Source: Skeletonema tropicum
Lineage: Eukaryota; Bacillariophyta; Thalassiosirophyceae; Thalassiosirales; Thalassiosiraceae
Direction: 5' to 3'
Length of the DNA stretch: 64,000 nucleotides
NCBI GenBank assembly: GCA_037178625.1
Contig: CM074133.1
Coordinates: forward strand, 248,001 to 312,000
Part shown: positions 52,145 through 61,768 of the stretch, piece after piece
How the letters are laid out: each line of letters starts with the position of its first letter
How positions within the stretch are numbered: the first letter of the stretch is position 1
Made by a program: the position numbers and the translations under genes
The notes under the pieces: generated by a model
Told to the model about the DNA's origin: nothing
The model's input: the letters and a program-made list of their open reading frames with translations, nothing else
Database searches by the model: none

Positions 52145-52391
52145 GAGCACATGTCGAAAGACACGGCGGTGGAAATGCCCCGGTTCCCCCGAGACTTTGG
52201 AGGGACGTCGTAGTGCTTGACGTCAAGCAGCGGCACCAGAAGGATAATGACGGAAAAGAACCCAGTGACTTCCAATGTAGGAGCAACACTATCTGTGTGA
52301 TTCACCGAAAAATCTTTAATTTTAATGATCAAATCTCTGCGGGGCTGCAGCTCTAATCGAATGATCAACTTCGTCAGTTGTGCAGGCAGCA
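52145..52391 (+). repeat. Third partial copy: end of the 3.7-kb unit plus next 155 bases
   Basis: Matches 36751-36998 (GAGCACATG... to GGCAGCAG). It includes the right 92-bp duplication (52145-52236). Beyond it comes about 90 bases of other DNA and then a piece from the start of the unit, so the order is reversed relative to copies A and B. Confidence 0.88.
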
Positions 52392-52481
52392 GAGACCCGA
52401 GCCGATGAATTTGCTTACAAACACAGACAGCAACTAAAAGTTGCTCACAAACAAAGGTTGTAAGCTTGTTGGCTCATTCCT

Positions 52482-52722
52482 GTCTTCCAGCCAAATCTTG
52501 CACTCGCTCTCGCGGCATCTTGCCTTGTCCACAAATATTGTGGACAGACCGAAGTACAAATTTCCAGCTGCTGTTCCTGTCTTCACGTTGGCTTTCTCAT
52601 CTCTCTTCTCCACACCGACTTAACTTGGAGGCGTACGAGATGGTGTGTCGGCCATCTCTGATCAAGTCAAGTAGAAGCGGGACAGGATAGAAGTAAGTAA
52701 TATCCAATAACCTTAGTGACGA
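52482..52722 (+). repeat. Third partial copy: LINE-remnant part of the 3.7-kb unit
   Basis: ATTCCTGTCTTCCAGCC to ATAACCTTAGTGA matches 33778-34018 (and 45575-45811), then diverges. Confidence 0.88.
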
Positions 52723-53146
52723 GGTTAGTCTGTAGGCTTATAGGCTTGTAGGTACCGTCTCTAGAGGATAGAAAAATAGATTTGTGTTGGGGATATCCGT
52801 ACTTTTAGTGAGTTGTGAGACTGACGTTTCTGTCTCGTCCTCGCCAGAAGCCTTACCGCGTAGTTTTGTCGGCCCAAAAAACATCTCACTCTTTCACTCT
52901 ATCTTTAGTCTACAGAGAGAAGAGGGATACTACTTATTCGAAAAGTGCAAAGGGCGGGAGAGTTGTGATGAAAAAAATGAGCGCGCCGCGTGCAGAAATT
53001 TGCACTTGATCGAAGTCAGTAAAAAAGTAAGTCCATGCCATCCGAAAGAGCGAAGAAATGAAGCATGGGGGCACGTTTTCTTCATTTTCTACATGGTACT
53101 TTTTCACCCCACACCCCACCACTCTCCACTCTGAAGCGAAAAGCGA
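52723..53146. promoter_or_regulatory. Upstream region of SEH1 gene
   Basis: Unique sequence between the last repeat copy and the SEH1 start. Short frames are not convincing. It presumably holds the promoter; no clear element is seen. Confidence 0.4.
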
Positions 53147-54296
53147 ATGACAACCACCACCACCACCACTCCAGCCAGCAAACCACTAGCACACCGCCTA
53201 ATATCCACCTCCCAAATCCTCCCCCACGGTCACCTCGACTACGTCCACGACATCTCCTTCGATTACTACGGTCGACGCTTCGCTACCGCCTCGGGTGATC
53301 GGACGGTACGTGTTTGGGATTTGAATAGTGATGGCTCTCTCGAATCAACACAACACAAAATACGAATATATAGATCACTCAGTCGTAATATGGGAAGAAC
53401 GAGAAGGAAACTTCAAATCACTGGCCACACCCGACGAAAACATCAACAACAATGCCGCCATGGCAGGAGGTACCAACACCGCTTCAGGAGACACTTCTTC
53501 CTCGTCGTCACGATGGCTACAAAAAGCAACATTATCCGATGCAAGACGTGCCGTCACAACTGTCGAATTTGCACCCCGCCATCTTGGATTGCGACTAGCT
53601 ACGGGTAGTGCGGATGGTGTGGTACGAATTTATGAAGCGTTGGATACGATGAATTTGAATCATTGGAAATTAGACGGGGTGATTGAGGCGGGTGTGGAAG
53701 ATGCTGTGGATACGTCCGAGGCAGTGGTTGTGGGACGACAGTCCATGACGATTGGTGGTGAGAATTCATCCAATGAGAATATGGGAGTGTCATCTCTGTC
53801 TTGGTGCACGGGTCGATTTGAACCAGCCACACTTTGCGTCGGGTGTTCTTCGGGACGGGCGTCTGTGTATCGATATGATGATGGGGCAAGATCATGGGTA
53901 GAAGCGATTCGATTACCGAATCATGCCACTGCGAATGGAGTTCCGAGAGGTGTATTGGATGTGGCATGGGCACCCAATGTTGGACGATCGTATCATTTGA
54001 TTGCGACGTGTGGGAAGGATCATCGTTTGAAGGTTCATCGAGTGAAGCGAGGGAGGGGTGGTAAGGGAGGAGAAGGGGGTGCGCAGACAGCAGCGTCATC
54101 GTCTTTGGTATATGAAGGAACAGAGGACCTGGATCGAAGTGAGGTGTGGAGATGTCAGTGGAATTTGACAGGGATGGTGTTGGCCAGTAGTGGTGACTGT
54201 GGCGTGGTGAAGCTGTGGAAGAGTGACTTTCAGGGAAACTTCAAATGTATTAGCGAAATCGTTGGGGATACTACGGGAATGGCTTCACAGCGATGA
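53147..54296 (+). CDS. SEH1: Nucleoporin SEH1-like WD40 protein, frame broken
   Basis: The first frame (53147-about 53340) gives DYVHDISFDYYGRRFATASG and DRTVRVWDLNSDG, blade 1 of SEH1. The frame then changes and resumes (to 54296) with DHSVVIWEEREGN, WLQKATLSDARRAVTTVEFA, LATGSADGVVRIYEALD, VLDVAWAPNVGRSYH, WRCQWNLTGMVLASSGD and VVKLWKSDFQGNFKC, in SEH1 order. About 40 residues expected between blade 1 and the end of blade 2 are missing, and no GT-AG intron restores the frame. SEH1 acts in the nuclear-pore Y complex and in the SEA/GATOR complex. Either this copy is damaged or about 130 bases were lost in assembly. Confidence 0.85.
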
Positions 54297-54526
54297 GGTG
54301 GTTGCGTGTTGCTTAATTTTCATTAGACATTGTATTACTTAGTCAAGGGGCACGATACTTATTACTATGTAAGTCAGTGGGGTGGACACAACGGCTAATT
54401 TCGTCTTTACATATCATGTGTATCGTTGGGTTTTTAATCGCGTTTTTGCCGCATGATCGATTTCCCCAACGACTTTCAGACAAATCAATTTGCCATCCCA
54501 CATGATTGAATACTGCGGCAGCAGAT
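54297..54526. other. Intergenic after SEH1
   Basis: Short AT-rich spacer, probably the SEH1 3' UTR. Nothing else seen. Confidence 0.5.
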
Positions 54527-54544
54527 CAAAAGGCAACAACTCTG
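54527..54544. repeat. LINE target-site duplication, left
   Basis: CAAAAGGCAACAACTCTG, repeated exactly at 55777-55794. Confidence 0.93.
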
Positions 54545-55776
54545 ATAATATAACAGAAATTTTAAAGTACGTCTGATTAGCCCTCTAGGGGCGAAATTAT
54601 GACTAACCAACATGTGTGCTGTGTCGGTAGCATTGATAGTGCTCTATACTGCCTCCACAACTGTTTCTCAGATCGCACTCCAAGCCAGAAGACCTAAATA
54701 GTCTCCTGGCCAGGATTAGTTCAACCATACGGTTGTTTACGTCGTCGATTTCTCGAGTTCATTGAGGACTGCGTCTATTGTCGGCTGTCCCTCCTCACGA
54801 TACAATACTACTCTATTTGCGTGTTCCTCGGCTTCATCAGCCACACGTTGCCGCTGAGGTGGCGGTAGTGGTGGGCCGAATTCATTGAAGTAGAACGATA
54901 AAGTTCGTTGACTTTTCTTCCGCTGTTCTGCTCGCATCTCGACCGCTTGCCTGCCTATCTTGAGGTGATGCACCCACATTCGCCTAGTAGCCAAATCCAT
55001 ATTGCTTATTTCGTCAATACTATGATTTGCCCACCGTTGGTGAAAGCCTGGCGGCATCTCCTCTCGATGTTGACTGTACCATACCAATTGCTCTGCTAAA
55101 TGTGCACTCTCTATTTGCTTGTCAAATGACTGAGTTCCATGAGCTAGTCTGTTTCGCTCATGCCACTGCGGTAGTGCAACTTCATACCAGATCAATTTTT
55201 GGAGTTGATAAAACTGCTGGTGGGCGTCCCCATGATGAGTACTCTCCAATGCTTGATACCATTCTTTTACCAGATATCCTCTGAAGAAGTCATCCCACCC
55301 GAGGTCACGTTGTGCTTCCAGTGCTTCCTGGATCCTCGGGCATTCTGATGTGGTTCGAATCTCGCCTCCGTTTGCATATTGTTCTACCAAGTTTGCCACT
55401 CTGAGTAGTATTTTTCGTGATATTTTCCGGAGTCCTTTCTTCCGGAGTGCTGCTATAATTGCAGCACGTTTCGCAGCCATATCCGGGTGGGAACATTGAA
55501 ACACGTGTGCTATTGTTTCGTCATCACACTGCCGACAGTTCGGACACTGCGATACTTGCGTTTCATGTTGCTTCACGTGATTCACTGGGAGGAGGCCATG
55601 CATTAGTTTGCAGGTAAATCGCTGCTGGCTAAGGGTACTTTTCCGTCTCACTTCCCCTATCGTCATCCAATACACATTGTCATATTGCTCGTCCGTCCAT
55701 CCGTGTCTTCGCTTGATATATTTCCGGAGGATTGGTTCACGACGCGCTTTGTTGACGTGGCTTCGCATCCCAGCTG
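54545..55776 (-). mobile_element. 5'-truncated LINE insertion
   Basis: Bounded by an exact 18-bp duplication. On the minus strand it holds the C-terminal part of an ORF and a 3' UTR of about 190 bases ending ACGTACTTTAAAATTTCTGT, TATATTAT. That tail is shared with the SINE at 25.5/31.2 kb and with LINE remnants at 33.5 and 45.3 kb. The 5' truncation and 18-bp duplication are typical of target-primed reverse transcription. It sits about 90 bases upstream of the HMG-box gene start and could affect its expression. Confidence 0.92.
54737..55776 (-). CDS. LINE ORF2 C-terminal fragment with zinc-knuckle-like motif
   Basis: About 346 residues of element-derived frame (the open frame runs on to 55840 in host DNA). 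A CPNCRQCDDETIAHVFQC motif (C-x2-C...H-x4-C) preceded by RFTCKLMHGLLPVNHV resembles the zf-RVT region that follows the RT in many LINE ORF2 proteins. The remainder is helical, with WDDFFRGYLVKEWYQALE and a Pro-rich LPPPQRQRV near the end. The RT itself is missing because of 5' truncation. Frame intact, so the insertion is young. Confidence 0.75.
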
Positions 55777-55794
55777 CAAAAGGCAACAACTCTG
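55777..55794. repeat. LINE target-site duplication, right
   Basis: CAAAAGGCAACAACTCTG, exact copy of 54527-54544. Confidence 0.93.
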
Positions 55795-55881
55795 CATAGA
55801 GTGACCATAAAAGTATGACAGTCAGTTGTTTCGACATCATTCAGCGGCAGCCGTCTCTTTACTTGATCATCAACATCGAAC

Positions 55882-57072
55882 ATGTCGCAGCAGAGAGCTC
55901 CAAACGACGACCCTTTCTATCAGTATTCGAGTGACCATCCTCATCCTTATCCTGGTGACCACTATTACCACTACTATCCTCCTCCGCCTTATCACCCTCC
56001 TGCATACATCGGTGCTCCTCCAAATGATGAGCAAACGTCTACGAACGAAAGTGGCCTGAAAGCTTTCTCGAGCGAAAGTGGCCTAAAAGCCTACTATGCT
56101 CAACAATACGATGTCGATGCTTTCACCCCACGTCCACCGAAATCTTCTCGTTCTCATCATCGTGCCACTCCGCCAACGATCACACCTCATGATTGGATCC
56201 CTGAAGGTCTTTCTTCTCCCAAAAGGAGCCCTTACTTTGAAACGCCCGATCCGCCTGCCGTCACTAACAGCTGCTCATCTGAGTCAACAGAATCTCAAGG
56301 AGACCGACCTGTTCCCGCAAGGTCAGCCTTCATGTGCTTCATGCAAGCAAAGAGGGGAGTGAATACCAACGAAGCAGCCGAGGAGTGGAGGGTTGTATCG
56401 AAAGAGGAGAGAGCATATTGGGAGAAAGTTGCTAGCAATGATCGCCAGCGCTACAACAAAGAGAGGAAGGAGTTCGTTCCATCGGTGAGAAAAGTGAGAC
56501 GTAAGAAGGATGCAGCTGCACCCAAGCGTCCCATGAGTGCCTTCCTGATGTGGGCTCAGTTAAAGCGACGTCAGCTTCAGTCGGAGAATCCTGACATTCC
56601 AAACGCTGGCATTTCTCGCATGCTGGGCGAAAAGTGGCGTAGCGCGAGTGTAGACGAAAAGGGCCCCTTTCTTGAGCGTGAACAAAACGAAAGGAGACTT
56701 TACAAAGCCAAAATGGAACGCTTCAAGTGCGATCAAAAGCTGGCAAAGTCTCTTGCTTTCAAACTGGATATCCCCACGACGGCGCCCCCCATCACCGAGC
56801 ACTTTGATAAAAGAGAAGATGAAGAAGGAGAACCTCTTGCTCATCGAGTGGATGAGAGTGCTAGGAGGTTCGCACCACCCTACCTTGGACAAGAACCCAA
56901 CATAAACCAGTTTGGTGCTGCCTATCCAGTTGAGGCAGCCTATCACTATCCACCGTATGGAGGATTCCACTCCAGAGATAAGTCATTTCTCACTCCTGTG
57001 CAGGAGTTGAAATCCAGCAATGACTCTGGCGTTAAGTTTTCCTATCCCAGGCCAGATGATGAAGAGAAGTAA
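55882..57072 (+). CDS. Tandem HMG-box DNA-binding protein
   Basis: 396 residues, no intron seen. The N-terminal third is Tyr/Pro/His-rich (YYHYYPPPPYHPPAY) and disordered, with a short duplicated ESGLKA unit. HMG box A at about 145-203 begins PVPARSAFMCFMQAKRG and ends YWEKVASNDRQRYNKERKEF. Box B at about 218-285 begins APKRPMSAFLMWAQLKRRQL and continues GISRMLGEKWRSASVDEKGP. Box B has the usual P-x-S-A-F/MLW wedge residues; box A is more diverged. Tandem boxes bend DNA in chromatin or act as transcription factors. It is convergent with the ABC transporter gene. Which genes it controls cannot be told. Confidence 0.88.
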   Translation: MSQQRAPNDDPFYQYSSDHPHPYPGDHYYHYYPPPPYHPPAYIGAPPNDEQTSTNESGLKAFSSESGLKAYYAQQYDVDAFTPRPPKSSRSHHRATPPTITPHDWIPEGLSSPKRSPYFETPDPPAVTNSCSSESTESQGDRPVPARSAFMCFMQAKRGVNTNEAAEEWRVVSKEERAYWEKVASNDRQRYNKERKEFVPSVRKVRRKKDAAAPKRPMSAFLMWAQLKRRQLQSENPDIPNAGISRMLGEKWRSASVDEKGPFLEREQNERRLYKAKMERFKCDQKLAKSLAFKLDIPTTAPPITEHFDKREDEEGEPLAHRVDESARRFAPPYLGQEPNINQFGAAYPVEAAYHYPPYGGFHSRDKSFLTPVQELKSSNDSGVKFSYPRPDDEEK

Positions 57073-57216
57073 CTCTCACGCCATATGGGTATATCAATGT
57101 AGTTACGTGTGTCGGTGGAGGAAATGAAAGAAATCGTTTGCAACTAGAACGCATAGCTTCTAATTTATAAACAATTGCGTTGAACACCTGTCTCTTCCAC
57201 CTCGCTCATGCGATGA

Positions 57217-59145
57217 TTAGGTCAAAATGGCGTCTTCTTCAGCCGAGCTTTCAGTTTGTTGTATGAAACTTACGTAACTGCTACCATCTCGCAGCAGTAA
57301 CTTCACATCGTGATGTTGAAGAAGGTCGGTCTATGCCCAACGCTCACATATGTCAAGCCGCAGGCTCCGTCTTCCGAATCAGAGGCTATATTCTTCAAGA
57401 GCGTGTACATCTTCCGTTCTGCAGCAATGTCCAAAGCAGAAGACGCTTCGTCAAGTACGACCAGGCTCGGCCGATTGATGACTAATCTTCCAAATGCTAT
57501 ACGTTGCTGCTCACCAAGTGACAGTGTGTTGCTATAGTCGAGAACAGTGTTGAGGCCACGTACTGGGTCGCCGTCACCAATCCTACTAGCCAAATCTGGT
57601 AAATCCACCGCATCTAAGACTTCAAGCAACTCTGCGTCGCTCATGCTTGACCACTCAACACGCCGTTGCTCAATCGGTCTTGACCACCCATCTTGGGTAC
57701 CGTCATAGCTATCCGATAGTTCCGTGCATGGGTACAACAATATTTCCCTTAACGACCCAGGCGGACAATACGGTCTTTGCGGCAAGAAGTAGATTTGATC
57801 ACAGCTTGGTCGAACGATTTCTCCAGTTCCGTTGTTCCAAAGCCCTGCAATCGCTCTAAGCAGGGAACTCTTTCCAGAACCCGATACTCCAGGAATGAGC
57901 AGATTCTTTCCTCTCAATAGTGAGATATCGAGATTTTCGACAAGCACTCGTTTTTTATCAGGGGTAACGAGACGCAAATCACGTATTGTGAGTATTGTTG
58001 AGGGTTGTGTAGGATCAGTTTCTGAAGCCGCACCTGGGTCTGACGCTCTCACTTCTTTGGTACGAATAGTATGTTGTGAAGAATGCCTATCACCTTCGTC
58101 ATCTGGAGGGGACATATCCTTCATCATCACATTTGCATCATCTTTTGGACGATCGGGGTCTAACTTTTGAATGGCTTTCATGAACAAAAAGAGACGGTCT
58201 AAGCCTGCCATGAACGAAGCAATACCATTAAACTCGCGAATGATGACAGAGAAGTCATCTAAGATATGCCAAAATGCTCCTCGGACCTGAGCAACAACTC
58301 CGAACTCGATTATCCCGTCGAAATATTGATTTGCTAGAATGATCGTGGGTAATATCTCTGTAAGATGGTTGTAGGATGTGGTAAACACATCGAGGTTACG
58401 CTGCGCAATGTTGATAAGGTTGGAATTTTCAATTGCTCTCAGGAACTTTTGCTTCGTCTGCTTCTCTTCAACGGCTTCCCCATTATAAAAGGCTATTGAT
58501 TCAGCGTTCTCACGAATTCGCACCAATGAAAAACGGAAATCAGCTTCCCTTTGAAGAGACTCATAATTAAGTCTGACTAAGACCTTGCCAATGATGACAG
58601 TAGCAGCGGTACCAAGAGTAGCAAAGACTATAATTGCGATGAAGAGCTGAGGCATGACTGAAAAGAGGATGATGGAAAAACTGACGAGGTCGATTACGGT
58701 ACCCACTATAGTGAGGAAGAATGAGAGGCTAAATGATGTGAAGCTATACACATCTTCTTGTATACGTTGATCTGGGTTATCTACTTCATTCCGCCTTTCC
58801 TTGTAATCTCTTGCTTGTCCATCTGCGCGATTGCCTTGCGATTCAAGTCCATAAAAGACGCGGTTGGAAAAGTATAATGTAAGGACTCTCTGTGGAAAAG
58901 AAAGAAGTGTAGAATATATTGTCAACAGACCGAAAGTGATATAAGAGAGCTCTCGCTCACAATATTGAGTGTCTTACCTGGCTGACAATACTAAGAAGTT
59001 TTTGTAGCCTTTTGCCTTTTGCCCCATCTACGTGGAGTCCACCAAGCACCAAGCACCAAGCTAGAAGAATTAATCTTGCAAGATTCCTTGTGCCAAATTC
59101 ATTACCTTTCGTGTTAGGCTTCGGTGAGAACGTTAATTTACACAA
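57217..59145 (-). CDS. ABC half-transporter, ABCD/SbmA-like, two or more exons
   Basis: Exon 57303-58889 joins across a GT-AG intron (58890-58977) to an upstream exon: IVSQ|RVLTLYFSNR. That exon has no ATG before a stop near 59214, so a further 5' exon is likely and the first membrane helices are not in view. Visible family features: NPDQRIQEDV (ABC_membrane_2 hallmark), hydrophobic helices at about 60-115 of the main exon, Walker A GVSGSGKSSLL, LPQRPYCPPGSLRE, signature LSLGEQQRIAFGRL, Walker B SLVVLDEASSALD and H-loop VGHRPT. Wording is closest to cyanobacterial/plastid-type ABCD relatives. The frame stops at FFNITM, but the neighbouring frame continues HHDVKLLLRDGSSYV to a stop at 57219-57217, so one base appears lost or gained near 57325. 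Substrate unknown. Confidence 0.8.
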
Positions 59146-59319
59146 AGGAATCAGTAGTAAGTTCAGTCTCTTCGAGAGAGCTGACCGCGCGCGTCCACGG
59201 GATATTTTTTAAACGGTACTCCTACTCCATTACCAGATCTGGTCTGGCTGGTCTGTCGTGGTCCGTCTAGTCCGTAGCCTCTAAGCCGAGATGATTGGGA
59301 GGCAATCAAGAGGGATGCC

Positions 59320-59790
59320 TTGGCCGCTTTCGACAATCTTCACAATGAGAAGGTGAAGACTGTTCCAGCTGTCAACGATGCACAACATCATGTTGCGGGC
59401 TCTATCAAGCGGCCCGCAGTTGCATCAATCCCTCCTCCCAATCCCAGCAACCAGTATAAGGATTGGGACCCGCGCAAGAAGCGATCTACAATACCATCAA
59501 CCCCTCCGCCCCATCCCGATAATCCCTATTCGGCTTGGGACCCGCGCCATGCCCCTCGAAATTCATATCTCCAAGAGGCTCAGCGACGTATTATTCAGGA
59601 GGAGATTGCTTCAATCAAAATACAGAGATGGCTCAGGAAGAGAGTCTTCATTCGAAATATCGGCAACGTTCTCAGGCTGTGGGCTGCAACTCTCGTCACG
59701 TTGGGGCTGCAACTCTCGTCACGTAGAAGATGCAACTCTCGTCACGCTACAATCACACAATGCAACTCTCGTCTATGTGGGATTAGTTAA
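59320..59790 (+). CDS. Hypothetical Pro-rich repeat protein with IQ-like motif, partial
   Basis: The frame is open from about 59263 (after a TAG) and lacks an ATG upstream, so the start is probably in an earlier exon; an acceptor-like CGTAG lies there. Two repeats: VASIPPPNPSNQYKDWDPR and PSTPPPHPDNPYSAWDPR. Next comes a basic helix IASIKIQRWLRKRVFIRN, similar in spacing to an IQ calmodulin-binding motif. The end of the frame is made of a 16-base DNA tandem repeat (LQLSSRRRCNSRH), so the natural C terminus may be earlier. No family is recognised. Confidence 0.45.
   Translation: MAAFDNLHNEKVKTVPAVNDAQHHVAGSIKRPAVASIPPPNPSNQYKDWDPRKKRSTIPSTPPPHPDNPYSAWDPRHAPRNSYLQEAQRRIIQEEIASIKIQRWLRKRVFIRNIGNVLRLWAATLVTLGLQLSSRRRCNSRHATITQCNSRLCGIS
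59685..59773 (+). repeat. Interrupted tandem repeat TGCAACTCTCGTCACG
   Basis: Three exact copies (59685, 59708, 59731) and a partial fourth (59761), spaced 23, 23 and 30 bases apart. Confidence 0.9.
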
Positions 59791-60964
59791 AATTCAAGAT
59801 CCGTTCCATCACATTTGTTGACACCCATCATTAACGTGACATCCCAGATCTCTTGCTGGAGGGCATGGGGCTTGCCCCCTTGCGAAACTTGCTACCGCTG
59901 CAACTCGATGTCGGCGCAATGATGCAATATTACATCAACTTCACGACGCATAAAACGCCACTGATGGTGAGTCAAATAGTAATCTAGATTACCCGCAATA
60001 TCAAAATATCATGCAGATTTCATTGTTGCACCCCATAGGCTGGTAACTGCAACGGTCGCTGTCTTATTATTACATAGTTACGATGCTTGTAATTTTGCAC
60101 AATTTTCACCACCTCACTTCACATAGTGCACAAATGCTACTCCATAGCAGTTTATCAATCAAATATTGTTTAGAATGCGTCTATGCGCTTAGTAGAGCGG
60201 TTACTGCTACACATATGCTACGTTATTAAATATAACTGCAATGAACATTATACCAGTTATTCTTGCAGGAGCACTGTGGATAGCCTTGGTGTGAGGACGA
60301 AGAGTGGCTGCCTCTACCACCCTGCTCTTCATAGTTGTATAGGCCTCCTGAAGATGACTGGCACTTGTGCGTCACTGTTGGCTTGGAATGCCCAAGAGTA
60401 TCGACCCAGTTGTTCCAGCTTGTAGCGAAGTCAGTCAATCTTATTCCAGAGTAGTTATCGACCGACATTGGCTTTCAAGTATTCCCACTCGTAGTTTGAA
60501 TGCATTCTCTCTGTGGAACGATTTCTTCCAGCGAGTTTCGACAACCAACTCGAAGAAGGAGGCATATCGATGGCAGCCTCCACTCCAGCATCAAGTCCAT
60601 CATCGGAGAGATCATCCGCAGCGGCTGCCGCCATTCTGTCGAGCTCCTCATCATCTACATCGGAATCGTCACCAACCTGGCTTGGCGCTTGTGTGGTATA
60701 GATAATGCCGAAGGGCTCACCAGTGCACTGTAATGACTTCGATGATAAGTACCCTCTCCGGAGCGTCGACGTCTCCGCCGGCCATGGATGTTTGTGCCGG
60801 CGAGTTTTCTCCTCTTTTTTCTCCCCTTTTCACGCCCCCAAATTTGTTGAAGCCCACAGCCTGAAAAAATTGCCACAAAATGAAACCTCATCGAACCGGT
60901 GATATTCCCATCCAAACCGTTTTACTCCTCAGCCCTCAGCCATAAATTAGGAGCATCGTACGAT
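59791..60964. other. Intergenic region
   Basis: About 1.2 kb, AT-rich first half. Several overlapping frames at 60180-60740 are Ser/Ala- or Arg-rich and do not resemble a protein. The last 200 bases are the likely RBMX2 promoter and leader. Nothing else recognised. Confidence 0.45.
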
Positions 60965-61735
60965 ATGAATGTAATCTCCGAAATCCAACGAATCAACGCC
61001 CTCGAACTCTCCCGCGGCCTCACCCACACCCCCGCCTCCTGGCACACCAACTACGCCTCCTCGGCCTGGATCAACATCGGCGGCCTTCCACTGAACCTCA
61101 CCGAGGGCGATGTACTCTGCATCTTCAGCCAATATGGCGAAATTGACGATGTGCATTTAGTCCGCGATGGGGACACTGGAAAGTCGAGAGGCTTTGCGTT
61201 TTTAAAGTACGAGGATGCGCGGAGTTGTGTTTTGGCGGTGGATAACTTGGGGGGGAGTAGTGTGTTGGGGAGGCAACTGAGGGTGGATCATGTGGAGAGG
61301 TATCGATTGCCGAAACATGTGATTGAGAGGGAGGAGAAGGAGGCGGCTGCAGGTGCATTAGAGAAGGATAGCAATGGTGGTGGCGACAGTGGTGATGGAG
61401 CAGCGAAGCCTAATGTGGCAGAGGCAGGTCATGCCTACAAGGGACAAGAATTGGCTTCCGAGTATGATATTCATGCTGGTCAAGATTTATTTGCTGCACC
61501 AAAAAGACGTGATGTAGACAATCATCAAGAAGAAGAAGCATACGATGGCATGGACGTTGTCATGGATAATAGTAGGGCAGAACGAAAGAGGAGGAAGGAA
61601 GAGAGAGCTCAAAAGAGGAGAGAAAAGGAAGAGCATCGACGACGGAAGGAGGAGCGAAAGAGGAAAAAGCAGGGCTTTAGTAGTCATGGTAGCAAGAGGC
61701 GGCGACGATCACGGTCTAGATCCTATTCCAAATGA
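60965..61735 (+). CDS. RBMX2: Spliceosomal RNA-binding protein RBMX2/IST3 (Snu17)
   Basis: 256 residues from the ATG at 60965 (an upstream in-frame ATG at 60899 adds 22 residues foreign to the family). It opens with the family's N-terminal helix MNVISEIQRINALELSRG and SWHTNYASSAWINIGGLP. A single RRM follows: RNP2 WINIGGLP, RNP1 SRGFAFLKYED, then AVDNLGGSSVLGRQLRVDHV. The order and the RVDHVERYRLPK end match IST3/RBMX2, a subunit of the RES complex that keeps pre-mRNA in the nucleus and aids the first splicing step. The C-terminal half is Glu/Lys/Arg-rich, ending in RS-like repeats. Convergent with the next gene (33-base gap). A scrap of this gene is copied at 14098-14168. Confidence 0.93.
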   Translation: MNVISEIQRINALELSRGLTHTPASWHTNYASSAWINIGGLPLNLTEGDVLCIFSQYGEIDDVHLVRDGDTGKSRGFAFLKYEDARSCVLAVDNLGGSSVLGRQLRVDHVERYRLPKHVIEREEKEAAAGALEKDSNGGGDSGDGAAKPNVAEAGHAYKGQELASEYDIHAGQDLFAAPKRRDVDNHQEEEAYDGMDVVMDNSRAERKRRKEERAQKRREKEEHRRRKEERKRKKQGFSSHGSKRRRRSRSRSYSK

Positions 61736-61768
61736 ATGACATCGCCAATGTATTATAGTAAATTTAAT

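Noticed and set aside
60183..60733. A gene upstream of RBMX2
   Set aside because: Overlapping Ser/Ala- and Arg-rich frames in all phases, no domain, no splice pattern.
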